Assembly: GCA_001304425.1 (NCBI GenBank)
Contig: LJTS01000142.1
Coordinates: forward strand, 1 to 7,052
Reading direction: 5' to 3'
Length of the DNA stretch: 7,052 nt
Origin: Betaproteobacteria bacterium SG8_40
GTDB lineage: Bacteria > Pseudomonadota > Gammaproteobacteria > Burkholderiales > Eutrophovitaceae
Below the pieces are notes generated by a model. The model ran no database searches, was not told the DNA's origin, and saw only the letters and a list, made by a program, of their open reading frames with translations. Shown here piece by piece: positions 1-6,914 of the stretch (positions within the stretch are counted from its first letter, which is position 1; every line of letters starts with the position of its first letter). The position numbers and the translations under genes are program-made.

Positions 1-10
1 TTGCCCGGAT

Positions 11-1318
11 CTATTTCCCGCTGCCATCCGCTTCTTCCCGCTGCAAAGACCAGCCAAGCTGCGGCGCCACCAGTGCGGTCGATCGATACAGCTGTTTCGC
101 GCCGCGTCGGGTCATGGTATCGAGAACCTCCAGCCGCAGTGCCGAGTCACGCCGGTCGATCTTTCCCTTGCGCCGCAGTCCGACCATCGGCGTCAGGTAG
201 TAAGTCCCGGGCTTTAACAGCTTCCCCGGAACCGACACGCGATACCGGTACTTCCCGGGCGGTGCATCGCCAATCGGAGACTCCTCGAAATCCTCGTCAG
301 TGGAGAAAAAGATGTTGTTTCCATACGTGTCGTGGGCGATCAACGCCGAGAAATAATCCTTCGAGCTTTCTTCGATCTCGATGTCCAGCAAGACCGAAAA
401 TCCATGTTCGTGCTCGACTGAAAGCGACGGCACGCCGTCATTTCCGATTAGTGCAACCGAGCGCAGCCAGGCCGGAACGTTCGCACCCGGTTTGGCGAAC
501 CCTACCGGGTTGACGCTGCCTCCATCCGCGTCTCCCAGCACCCGCACCTGGTAGTGTTCTATCGCTTCCGTAACCGGCCCGTCGAATGCTTTCGAACCAC
601 CATCCAGAACGATGCCGCGTTCACACAGCTGTCTGACCGCGCCCATGTTGTGGCTGACAAACAGTACGGTTCTGCCGTCGCGCCCGGCATCGCCCATCTT
701 GCCGAGGCACTTCTTCTGGAACGCGGCGTCGCCCACCGCCAGCACTTCGTCGACAATCAGTATTTCCGGCTCGAGGTGCGCGGCTACCGAAAATGCAAGC
801 CGCACATACATGCCACTGGAATAGCGCTTGACTGGCGTATCAAGAAATTTCTCGACCTCGGAGAACGCAACGATCTGGTCGAACTTGCGCCGGATTTCGG
901 CTTTGCCCATGCCGAGGATAGCTCCGTTAAGAAAAATGTTCTCCCGCCCGGTCAGCTCGGGGTGAAATCCGGTCCCCACTTCCAGGAGACTGGCGACGCG
1001 CCCGCGGATCCTGAGTCTGCCAGACGAGGGCTCGGTAATGCGCGACAGCACTTTGAGAAGCGTCGACTTGCCAGCGCCATTGCGCCCGATGATACCAACG
1101 CGCTCCCCTTGCCGGATTTCCATGTCGAAGTTACGCAGCGCCCAGAACTCTTCCGTCGCCGCATTCTCCCCTTGAATTGCATCGCGCCGATCCGAGCGCC
1201 TCGCAAAGCCACGGAGAGCGCCGGCGAGCACGTCGCGCAGCGCTTCGTAGCGCTCACGGTGCTGATGCGAGATCAGGTATTTCTTTCCGACGTCCTGCGC
1301 GCGAATGACATAAGTCAT
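11..1318 (-). CDS. wzt: Wzt-type ABC transporter ATP-binding protein for O-antigen/polysaccharide export, with C-terminal glycan-binding domain
   Basis: This is the ATPase half of a polysaccharide ABC exporter, acting on the cytoplasmic face of the inner membrane with the Wzm permease encoded just upstream. The N-terminal half (about residues 1-250 of 435) is a complete ABC domain. Walker A is GRNGAGKST at 78-86, the stretch EVGTGFHPELTGREN around 113-127 is typical of this polysaccharide/teichoic-acid exporter subfamily, the signature is YSSGM at 166-170, Walker B is ILIVDE at 186-191, and the switch histidine is H223. Residues about 275-425 form a second, beta-rich region with the pattern HDTYGNNIFFSTDEDF, matching the Wzt C-terminal domain. 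In E. coli O8/O9a that domain binds the capped non-reducing end of the O-chain. The ATG lies one base after the wzm stop and no clear Shine-Dalgarno is visible, which suggests translational coupling. The stop (TAG) is complete inside the window. Family assignment is confident; the exact glycan exported is not known. Confidence 0.95.
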   Translation of the reverse strand: MTYVIRAQDVGKKYLISHQHRERYEALRDVLAGALRGFARRSDRRDAIQGENAATEEFWALRNFDMEIRQGERVGIIGRNGAGKSTLLKVLSRITEPSSGRLRIRGRVASLLEVGTGFHPELTGRENIFLNGAILGMGKAEIRRKFDQIVAFSEVEKFLDTPVKRYSSGMYVRLAFSVAAHLEPEILIVDEVLAVGDAAFQKKCLGKMGDAGRDGRTVLFVSHNMGAVRQLCERGIVLDGGSKAFDGPVTEAIEHYQVRVLGDADGGSVNPVGFAKPGANVPAWLRSVALIGNDGVPSLSVEHEHGFSVLLDIEIEESSKDYFSALIAHDTYGNNIFFSTDEDFEESPIGDAPPGKYRYRVSVPGKLLKPGTYYLTPMVGLRRKGKIDRRDSALRLEVLDTMTRRGAKQLYRSTALVAPQLGWSLQREEADGSGK

Positions 1319-1319
1319 G

Positions 1320-2150
1320 TCAGATAAGGTCGGCGAAGCGGCGTTCCGTCTTGCGGAAAAAGGATATACCCGACAAGAGCAAAATCAGTGAAAGCGCGAC
1401 GGAAGCGATCAACCCCGGCGCATAAAAGTCGGCCTTTCCTCCGAGAAGAGACCAACGGAACCCGTCAATCACGCCGACCATGGGGTTCAACGAGTACAAC
1501 ATGCGCCACTTCTCGGGCACCAGATTGCTGTTGAAGCCGACTGGCGAAATGTACATGCCGATCTGGATCATGAAGGGCACGATGTAGCGAAAGTCACGGT
1601 ACTTGACGTTGAGCGCAGCCATCCAAAGGCCGGCACCCAGCGCTGTCACAAAAGCTAGCGCAAGAAAAGCCGGCAACGCAACGACCCTCCAGTCAGGCAA
1701 CGCGCCCAGTACCAGCGCCATCAGCAGCAAAAGGACCAGTGCAATCGCGAAGTCCACAAGGCAGACGATGACCGCGCTGAGGGGGATGATCATCCTCGGG
1801 AAGTAAACCTTCGACACCATGCTCGCATTGCCGATAAGGCTGCTCGCCGCGTTTCCGAACGCCTGCGAAAAGAAGAACCATGGCAGCAAACCACTGAATA
1901 CCAGCAGGGAATACGGCGCCCCGCCAGACGGCAATTTCGCAAGCCGGCTGAAGACGATGGTCAAAATAACCATCAACAGAAGTGGCTGGATGACCGCCCA
2001 GGCGACACCAATCACCGTCTGCTTGTAGCGAACGAGGATATCGCGCCAGGCAAGAAAGTAGAGCAACCCCCGATACATCCACAGGTCCGACCAGTACCGG
2101 CGTGCCCCGTGTCCGGCCTCAATGACGATTTCGCCGACGTGCGCGCTCAT
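1320..2150 (-). CDS. wzm: Wzm-type ABC-2 permease for O-antigen/polysaccharide export
   Basis: This is the integral inner-membrane subunit of the exporter, pairing with Wzt to move undecaprenyl-linked polysaccharide to the periplasm. The protein has 276 residues, a usual length for the family (about 260-280). It has about six hydrophobic segments, near residues 45-68, 80-100, 118-150, 155-180, 190-206 and 245-265. The N-terminal amphipathic stretch LAWRDILVRYKQTVIG (about 33-48), the loop NVKYRDFRYIVPF (about 181-193) and LNPMVGVIDGFRW (about 221-233) are hallmarks of ABC-2 polysaccharide exporters. It ends one base before wzt and begins 60 nt after the fcl stop. The start is ATG, but the upstream bases (ending GAAAAT) hold no convincing Shine-Dalgarno, so the start is the least certain part. 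A teichoic-acid or capsule exporter permease would look similar; LPS core genes nearby favour O-antigen. Confidence 0.95.
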   Translation of the reverse strand: MSAHVGEIVIEAGHGARRYWSDLWMYRGLLYFLAWRDILVRYKQTVIGVAWAVIQPLLLMVILTIVFSRLAKLPSGGAPYSLLVFSGLLPWFFFSQAFGNAASSLIGNASMVSKVYFPRMIIPLSAVIVCLVDFAIALVLLLLMALVLGALPDWRVVALPAFLALAFVTALGAGLWMAALNVKYRDFRYIVPFMIQIGMYISPVGFNSNLVPEKWRMLYSLNPMVGVIDGFRWSLLGGKADFYAPGLIASVALSLILLLSGISFFRKTERRFADLI

Positions 2151-2210
2151 ATTTTCGTATGCGATAGCAATTCCGGACAGCAGGATGCAAGAACCCCGCC
2201 CGCGAAAGCG

Positions 2211-3182
2211 TCAGCTACCCGCTCGCGTCGCCGCAAGAAATTCGTCCATGGCCTGCTTGATTCCGTCCTGCAGGGATATCTTCGGCTTCCAGCCCAGTTC
2301 GCTCAGCAATGCGCAATCGAGGAGCTTGCGCGGCGTGCCGTCCGGGCGCTTCGAGTCGTATACCAGCCTGCCCTGGAAACCGGCAATCGACGCAACCAGT
2401 TCGGCCGTTTCGCGGATTGTCAGGTCGCTGCCATAGCCGATGTTGATCAACGGCGGCCAGTGGCTTGACAGTTCGTCGAAGCGCTCGTCACCCAGTGACA
2501 TCAGGTGCACACAGGCGTCTGCCATGTCATCGCTGTGCAGGAACTCTCTCCGGGGCTTTCCGGTTCCCCATACGACCACTTCTTCCTTTCCGTCGCGTTT
2601 GGCCTCGAGCATTTTCCGTATCAAGGCGGGCAGAACGTGCGACGTCTCAAGGTTGTAGTTGTCACCGGGGCCGTAGAGATTGGTCGGCATTGCCGCAATA
2701 AACTGCGTTCCAAACTGCCGGTTGTAGGCGGAACACATCTCAATTCCGGCGATCTTGGCGATTGCATAGGGTCGGTTGGTCGACTCAAGCGGCCCGGTCA
2801 GGATGTGCGCCTCTTTCATGGGCTGCGGACAGTCCCGCGGATAGATACACGACGAGCCAAGAAATAACAGGCGTTTCACAACTGCGCGCCATGATTGGTG
2901 GATCACGTTGGTCTGGATAGCGAGGTTCTGCTGGATGAAATCGGCCGGATAGGTGTCGTTCGCGACGATTCCGCCGACTTTCGCGGCCGCGAGAAAGACA
3001 TACTCGGGCCGGTTACGCTCGAAAAACTCGCTCGTCGCCCGCTGATCCGTGAGGTCGAGTTCATCGTGCGTTCGCGTGAGGATGCTGGTAAACCCTGCCG
3101 CCCGCAGCCGGCGAACAATGGCGGATCCCGCCAGCCCGCGGTGTCCCGCGACATAGATTCTGGACTCCGGGCGCATCGTCAC
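2211..3182 (-). CDS. fcl: GDP-L-fucose synthase (GDP-4-keto-6-deoxy-D-mannose 3,5-epimerase/4-reductase)
   Basis: This cytoplasmic short-chain dehydrogenase/reductase converts the Gmd product GDP-4-keto-6-deoxy-D-mannose to GDP-L-fucose, epimerising at C3 and C5 and then reducing C4 with NADPH. With the GTG start it has 323 residues, close to the E. coli WcaG size. The Rossmann motif GHRGLAG is at 13-19. The active-site block GSSCIYP is at 109-115, giving catalytic Ser110 and the epimerase acid/base Cys112. PYAIAK at 138-143 supplies Tyr139 and Lys143, and SHVLPAL at 181-187 supplies His182. All line up with E. coli S107, C109, Y136, K140 and H179 at a constant offset of +3. The Cys/His pair argues for a true fucose synthase and against a GDP-rhamnose reductase (Rmd), which lacks epimerisation. 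The GTG start overlaps the gmd stop as GTGA. An ATG two codons inside (first base 3176) is an equally possible start and gives a similar N-terminus to WcaG. Confidence 0.95.
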   Translation of the reverse strand: MTMRPESRIYVAGHRGLAGSAIVRRLRAAGFTSILTRTHDELDLTDQRATSEFFERNRPEYVFLAAAKVGGIVANDTYPADFIQQNLAIQTNVIHQSWRAVVKRLLFLGSSCIYPRDCPQPMKEAHILTGPLESTNRPYAIAKIAGIEMCSAYNRQFGTQFIAAMPTNLYGPGDNYNLETSHVLPALIRKMLEAKRDGKEEVVVWGTGKPRREFLHSDDMADACVHLMSLGDERFDELSSHWPPLINIGYGSDLTIRETAELVASIAGFQGRLVYDSKRPDGTPRKLLDCALLSELGWKPKISLQDGIKQAMDEFLAATRAGS

Positions 3183-4264
3183 TCGTGGTAGTCGTAAGTG
3201 GAAAACCCGTGCCTCTTGACCAGTTCGTCGCGCTCCGCGGACTTGAGGTCCTCGCGGACCATTTCCGCAACTAGCTCTTCAAAACTCACCCGGGGCGACC
3301 AACCGAGCTTTTCCCTGCCCTTGCTCGCGTCCCCCAGCAAGGTCTCCACTTCCGTTGGACGGAAGTAGCGGGGATCCACCCGCACGATGCACTTGCCGGC
3401 GGGGTCGTAACCGCACTCCTCCACGCCCGAACCTTGCCAGCGGATCCCAATGCCGAGTTCCGCGGCGGCAGCGGCCACGAAGTCGCGCACGCTGTATTGC
3501 TTTCCGGTCGCAATGACGAAGTCATCCGGCTGTTCCTGCTGCAGCATCAGCCACATGGCTTCGACGTAGTCGCGCGCATGGCCCCAGTCACGCCTGGCGT
3601 CCAGGTTGCCCAGAAACAGACAATCCTGAAGACCCAGCTTGATGCGCGACAAGGCGCGGGTAATCTTGCGGGTGACGAAGGTCTCCCCCCGCACAGGTGA
3701 TTCGTGATTGAACAGGATGCCGTTGCACGCGAACATGCCATAGGCTTCACGGTAATTCACCGTAATCCAGTACGCGTACAGCTTGGCGGCCGCATAGGGC
3801 GAACGCGGATAGAACGGCGTCGTTTCCTTTTGCGGCGTTTCCTGCACCAGTCCATAAAGTTCCGAGGTTGCCGCCTGGTAAAAACGCGTCCTTCCCTCCA
3901 GCCCCAGAATGCGAATGGCTTCGAGCATCCTCAACGTGCCCAGTGCGTCGGAATTGGCCGTGTACTCGGGCTCTTCGAAAGACACCGCGACGTGACTCTG
4001 CGCCGCAAGATTGTAGATCTCGTCGGGCTGGACTTGCTGGATGACGCGCGTAAGGCTGACCGAGTCCGTCATGTCACCGTAGTGCAGGATGAATCGCCGG
4101 CTGTCCACATGGGGGTCCTGGTACAGATGATCTATCCGGTCGGTATTGAATAACGAACTGCGTCGCTTTATGCCGTGAACCGTGTAGCCCTTGCCGAGCA
4201 GGAACTCCGCAAGATAGGCACCATCCTGGCCGGTAATCCCGGTGATCAGGGCGACTTTGCTCAT
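3179..4264 (-). CDS. gmd: GDP-mannose 4,6-dehydratase
   Basis: This enzyme catalyses the NADP-dependent conversion of GDP-D-mannose to GDP-4-keto-6-deoxy-D-mannose, the branch point toward GDP-L-fucose and other 6-deoxyhexoses. From the ATG at 4264 it has 361 residues and opens MSKVALITGITGQDG, nearly the same as the E. coli Gmd N-terminus, which is why I chose this start. An in-frame GTG five codons upstream (first base 4279) would add MAASP and gives the longest reading frame; neither start has a strong Shine-Dalgarno. The nucleotide-binding motif GITGQDG is at residues 9-15. The catalytic block ATSELYG has Thr133 and Glu135, and PRSPYAAAK has Tyr157 and Lys161, one residue off E. coli T132, E134 and Y156. 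RRDWGHARDYVEAMW and VDPRYFRPTEVETLLGD are further family signatures. It is the first gene of the left arm and is immediately followed by fcl, the standard pairing for GDP-fucose synthesis. Confidence 0.96.
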   Translation of the reverse strand: MSKVALITGITGQDGAYLAEFLLGKGYTVHGIKRRSSLFNTDRIDHLYQDPHVDSRRFILHYGDMTDSVSLTRVIQQVQPDEIYNLAAQSHVAVSFEEPEYTANSDALGTLRMLEAIRILGLEGRTRFYQAATSELYGLVQETPQKETTPFYPRSPYAAAKLYAYWITVNYREAYGMFACNGILFNHESPVRGETFVTRKITRALSRIKLGLQDCLFLGNLDARRDWGHARDYVEAMWLMLQQEQPDDFVIATGKQYSVRDFVAAAAAELGIGIRWQGSGVEECGYDPAGKCIVRVDPRYFRPTEVETLLGDASKGREKLGWSPRVSFEELVAEMVREDLKSAERDELVKRHGFSTYDYHE

Positions 4265-4296
4265 CGGGCTCGCCGCCACTGGTTAGGTATACTCAT
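4261..4296 (-). other. Possible 11-codon leader ORF overlapping the gmd start (speculative)
   Basis: On the minus strand an ATG at 4296-4294 opens an 11-residue frame reading MSIPNQWRRAR. Its TGA stop (4263-4261) overlaps the gmd ATG (4264-4262) as ATGA. The sequence GAGG at 4304-4301 sits four bases before this ATG and is a better Shine-Dalgarno than anything directly ahead of either gmd start candidate. This would fit a short leader whose translation delivers ribosomes to gmd. The geometry is seen in the sequence; expression is inference, and a frame this short arises easily by chance. Confidence 0.2.
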
Positions 4297-4494
4297 GAGA
4301 CCTCGATTACCAATGACCGAACCGGACATTGCGGCCAGGTCGTGTTGAAAACTGAAAATGGCTTGGGACATTGTCTGACGGGATAACGATGGCGGCCCCA
4401 TTGACATAATGCGGTGGATTTTAGTCGATTCGCTCCTCGCGCGGAAATTGCAGTTCCTTCCTGACATTGATTTGGCTTTATAAGGTTTCTCTGA
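4265..4494. promoter_or_regulatory. Divergent intergenic region between gmd and manC
   Basis: This is the only sizeable non-coding stretch in the window, and since both arms start from it, promoters for gmd (leftward) and manC (rightward) should lie here. It is visibly richer in A/T than the flanking genes. On the plus strand TTGACA at 4401-4406 is a perfect sigma70 -35 hexamer, but the best -10 at allowed spacing (TCGATT at 4425-4430, 18 bp away) matches only three positions. TATAAG at 4479-4484 lacks a -35 partner and lies too close to the manC ATG. No convincing leftward promoter, operator palindrome, terminator or sigma54 site was found. The octamer GGACATTG occurs at 4324-4331 and 4366-4373, with TGACATTG at 4462-4469. 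Regulatory role is inferred from position. Confidence 0.55.
4481..4485 (+). promoter_or_regulatory. Probable ribosome binding site of manC
   Basis: TAAGG lies nine bases before the ATG at 4495. It is a partial but acceptable Shine-Dalgarno, and it supports the ATG chosen for manC, whose first residues (MLIPVVLSGG) also match the family N-terminus. Confidence 0.5.
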
Positions 4495-5901
4495 ATGCTG
4501 ATCCCCGTTGTGTTATCCGGCGGCTCCGGAAGCCGGTTGTGGCCGCTGTCCCGAACGCTGCTGCCCAAGCAATTCCTGCCGCTCGTTTCGGAGCAATCAA
4601 TGCTCCAGGACACGATCGCGCGTCTTCACGGATTGCCCGATATCAGCGCACCGATTGTCGTGTGCAGCAACGAGCACCGCTTTCTCGCGGCCGACCAGTT
4701 GCAGCGCATTGGCGTCAGGGCACTGGCACAGATACTCGAACCGGTTGGCCGCAACACCGCACCGGCGGTCGCGGTAGCGGCAATGGCGGCGATGGAGCAC
4801 AGCGCCGATGCGGTCATTCTCGTGCTCGCCGCCGATCACATGGTTCGCAACAAGACGGCATTCCACGCAGCCATTCAGCAGGGTCTGGGCCAGGCCGAAT
4901 CCGGCCGCCTGGTGACATTCGGCATCGTCCCGGACGCGCCGGAAACCGGTTACGGCTACATCGAGCGAGGCAGCGGTGAGAATGGCTGCTTTGAAGTCGC
5001 ACGCTTCGTCGAAAAGCCCGATGCGGAACGCGCCGCCGAGTTCCTCGCATCGGGGCGCTTCTACTGGAACAGCGGCATGTTCATGTTCGGCGCGGCGCGT
5101 TACCTGCAGGAGCTGGACAAGTTCCGCCCCGATATCCTGGAAGCAACCCGCAAGTCCTGGCAGTCGCGGCAACAGGATCTCGACTTTTGCCGGCTTGGTG
5201 AGCCGGACTTTGTCGATTGCCCGTCGGAATCGATAGACTACGCGGTCATGGAGAAGACGCACGATGCCACGGTTGTTGAAGCCGATATCGGCTGGAGCGA
5301 TATCGGGTCATGGTCTTCATTATGGCAGGCAATCGAGGCCGACGGGGCGGGCAACGTGACGACCGGCGATGTGCACCTTGACGGGGTCAAGAATTCCTAC
5401 GTCCGCGCAGACAGCCGGCTGGTTGCGGCGATCGGTGTCGAGGACATGGTCATCGTCGAAACCGCGGATGCGGTTCTGGTCACCCGCAAAGAGCACGCCC
5501 AGCGCGTAAAAGACGTGGTCGAGGCACTCAAGGCCGCGCAACGCGAAGAACCACTGGTGCACAAGCGTGTCTACCGGCCATGGGGATACTACGAAGGCAT
5601 CGATGCAGGGGAACGGTTTCAGGCCAAGCGAATCATGGTCACGCCGGGGAAAAAACTTTCGCTGCAGATGCATCACCACCGTGCCGAACACTGGGTCGTG
5701 GTTTCGGGGACGGCAAGCGTCACGCGCGGCGACGAAACCTTCATGCTGTCCGCGAATGAATCGACCTACATTCCGCTGGGGGTGCGGCATCGGCTGGAAA
5801 ACATCGGCAAGACACCGCTGTACCTGATCGAGGTGCAATCCGGCGAATATCTCGGTGAAGACGACATCGTCCGGTTCGAAGATGACTACAAACGTACATG
5901 A
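4495..5901 (+). CDS. manC: Bifunctional mannose-6-phosphate isomerase / mannose-1-phosphate guanylyltransferase (type II PMI-GMP)
   Basis: This enzyme supplies GDP-mannose. The N-terminal domain transfers GMP from GTP to mannose-1-phosphate, and the C-terminal cupin interconverts fructose-6-phosphate and mannose-6-phosphate. The protein has 468 residues, the usual type II length. The nucleotidyltransferase signature LSGGSGSRLWPLSR is at 7-20 and PKQF, with the conserved lysine K25, at 24-27. GRNTAPA (85-91), AADH (112-115, metal-binding Asp), FVEKP (171-175), FYWNSGMF (189-196) and WSDIGSW (267-273) follow in order. The cupin begins near RPWGYY (361-366) and contains QMHHHRAEHW (391-400) and YIPLGVRH (425-432), with the metal-binding histidines. 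It opens the right arm, diverging from gmd, and its TGA overlaps the waaC ATG. The step between its two activities (mannose-6-P to mannose-1-P) needs a phosphomannomutase that is not encoded here. AlgA, XanB and WbpW are names for the same family; manC is the general symbol. Confidence 0.96.
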   Translation: MLIPVVLSGGSGSRLWPLSRTLLPKQFLPLVSEQSMLQDTIARLHGLPDISAPIVVCSNEHRFLAADQLQRIGVRALAQILEPVGRNTAPAVAVAAMAAMEHSADAVILVLAADHMVRNKTAFHAAIQQGLGQAESGRLVTFGIVPDAPETGYGYIERGSGENGCFEVARFVEKPDAERAAEFLASGRFYWNSGMFMFGAARYLQELDKFRPDILEATRKSWQSRQQDLDFCRLGEPDFVDCPSESIDYAVMEKTHDATVVEADIGWSDIGSWSSLWQAIEADGAGNVTTGDVHLDGVKNSYVRADSRLVAAIGVEDMVIVETADAVLVTRKEHAQRVKDVVEALKAAQREEPLVHKRVYRPWGYYEGIDAGERFQAKRIMVTPGKKLSLQMHHHRAEHWVVVSGTASVTRGDETFMLSANESTYIPLGVRHRLENIGKTPLYLIEVQSGEYLGEDDIVRFEDDYKRT

Positions 5902-6914
5902 CACCAGATAAACCGGCTGCGGCCAGACGGAATCGAGGTCGCACCGACGGCAACCCGAAAGTGCTGCTCGTCAAGACGTCATCGCTTGGTGACGTCGTCC
6001 ACAATCTCCCCGTAGCCAGTGACTTGCGACACAATTTTCCGAACGCGGAGATCCACTGGCTGGTAGAAGAGCAATACATACCGATTGTCGAGATGCACCC
6101 CGGCGTCGATCGCGTTATCCCCGTTGCGCTGCGGCGCTGGCGCAAGGCTCCATTGTCGATCCAGAACTGGCGCGAATTTCTGGCGTTGCGCCACACGTTG
6201 CGCGAGGTCCGTTACAACGCGATTCTTGATACCCAGGGGTTACTCAAGAGCGCCATGTTCGCGCGTTTCGCGAAAGGCCCCATGCATGGTTTTGGCCGGA
6301 AAACCGCTCGCGAGCCGATGGCGTCCCGCTTCTACGACGCCCGCTACGAATTCGCGCCGGAGATGCACATGCTCACGCGTAACCGCGCGCTGGCTGCGCG
6401 CGCTTTCTCCTACCCTCTCGACGATTTCATCGACTACGGGATTGCTCCGGTAGTGCCGAATCCGCAGTTGGTCAATGGTCCCTATTGCGTTGTGCTCCAC
6501 TCGACCGCGCAGGCAGCAAAGTTGTGGCCGGAAGAACGCTGGCTGGATCTGATCGACCGGCTGACCACAGCGGGACTGGGCTGCGTGCTGCCGTGGGGTA
6601 ACGAGGCCGAACTGAGGCGCAGCGACCGATTGGCGGTGCGTGGCGGACGCACCCTGACGGCACCCAAGCTCTCGCTCGACCAGTTGTCGGCGCTGATCGC
6701 AGGCGCGGAACTGGTCGTCGGCGTGGACACCGGCCTGATGCATCTTGCAGCAGCATTGTCACGACCGGTCGTCGGGATTTTCTGCAATTCCGACCCCGAC
6801 GACACCGGACCGCGAGGTCCGGGCCCAACGACTTATCGCGGCAATGTCGGCCAACCGCCCGGCGTCGAAGACGTGGTTGGCGCCATTCGGGAAGTCAAAC
6901 CGGACTTGATGTGA
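5898..6914 (+). CDS. waaC: Lipopolysaccharide heptosyltransferase I (ADP-heptose:Kdo2-lipid A)
   Basis: This GT9-family enzyme adds the first L-glycero-D-manno-heptose to Kdo2-lipid A on the inner face of the cytoplasmic membrane. The 338-residue protein has KVLLVKTSSLGDVVHNLP at 21-38, containing the catalytic Asp32 (E. coli WaaC D13). IPVALRRWRKAPLS (74-87), DTQGLLKSA (111-119), TAREPMASRFY (136-146), KLWPEERW (208-215, with Lys208) and VDTGLMHLAAAL (276-287) follow. These match WaaC rather than WaaF (heptosyltransferase II), especially the RRWRK and TAREP blocks. The ATG overlaps the manC stop as ATGA and gives about 19 residues, basic and proline/alanine rich, before the usual family start. 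No in-frame start sits exactly at the family start (the nearest, GTG at 5961, would be slightly short), so the overlapping ATG is preferred. It is followed by waaA, again with a 4-nt overlap. Confidence 0.94.
   Translation: MTPDKPAAARRNRGRTDGNPKVLLVKTSSLGDVVHNLPVASDLRHNFPNAEIHWLVEEQYIPIVEMHPGVDRVIPVALRRWRKAPLSIQNWREFLALRHTLREVRYNAILDTQGLLKSAMFARFAKGPMHGFGRKTAREPMASRFYDARYEFAPEMHMLTRNRALAARAFSYPLDDFIDYGIAPVVPNPQLVNGPYCVVLHSTAQAAKLWPEERWLDLIDRLTTAGLGCVLPWGNEAELRRSDRLAVRGGRTLTAPKLSLDQLSALIAGAELVVGVDTGLMHLAAALSRPVVGIFCNSDPDDTGPRGPGPTTYRGNVGQPPGVEDVVGAIREVKPDLM

Noticed and set aside
1..513. Plus-strand open frame at the left edge (170 codons)
   Set aside because: It is antisense to the well-supported Wzt C-terminal domain; its composition (Arg/Ser/Pro rich) is typical of a shadow frame.
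554..1327. Long plus-strand open frame (257 codons) antisense to wzt
   Set aside because: It lies wholly opposite the wzt ATPase domain, shows no recognisable motif, and its length is explained by the codon bias of the GC-rich gene on the other strand.
2151..2210. Possible terminator in the fcl-wzm gap
   Set aside because: The only dyad is a 3-bp stem around GAAA (2201-2210) with no T-tract in the transcribed direction; the gap looks like a plain intra-operon spacer.
4405..4410. CATAAT as a sigma70 -10 box on the plus strand
   Set aside because: Five of six positions match, but no acceptable -35 lies 16-18 bp upstream, and it overlaps the TTGACA hexamer.
4432..4455. AAATTGCAG as the -12 half of a sigma54 promoter
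   Set aside because: The required GG at the -24 position is not at the correct 10-bp distance.
4293..4613. Minus-strand frames crossing the gmd-manC spacer
   Set aside because: They run from inside manC through the spacer with no protein-like pattern; only the short leader frame at 4261-4296 has favourable start geometry.
4597..5262. Minus-strand open frame of 221 codons inside manC
   Set aside because: Antisense shadow of a fully motif-supported manC; no family signature and no ribosome binding site noticed.
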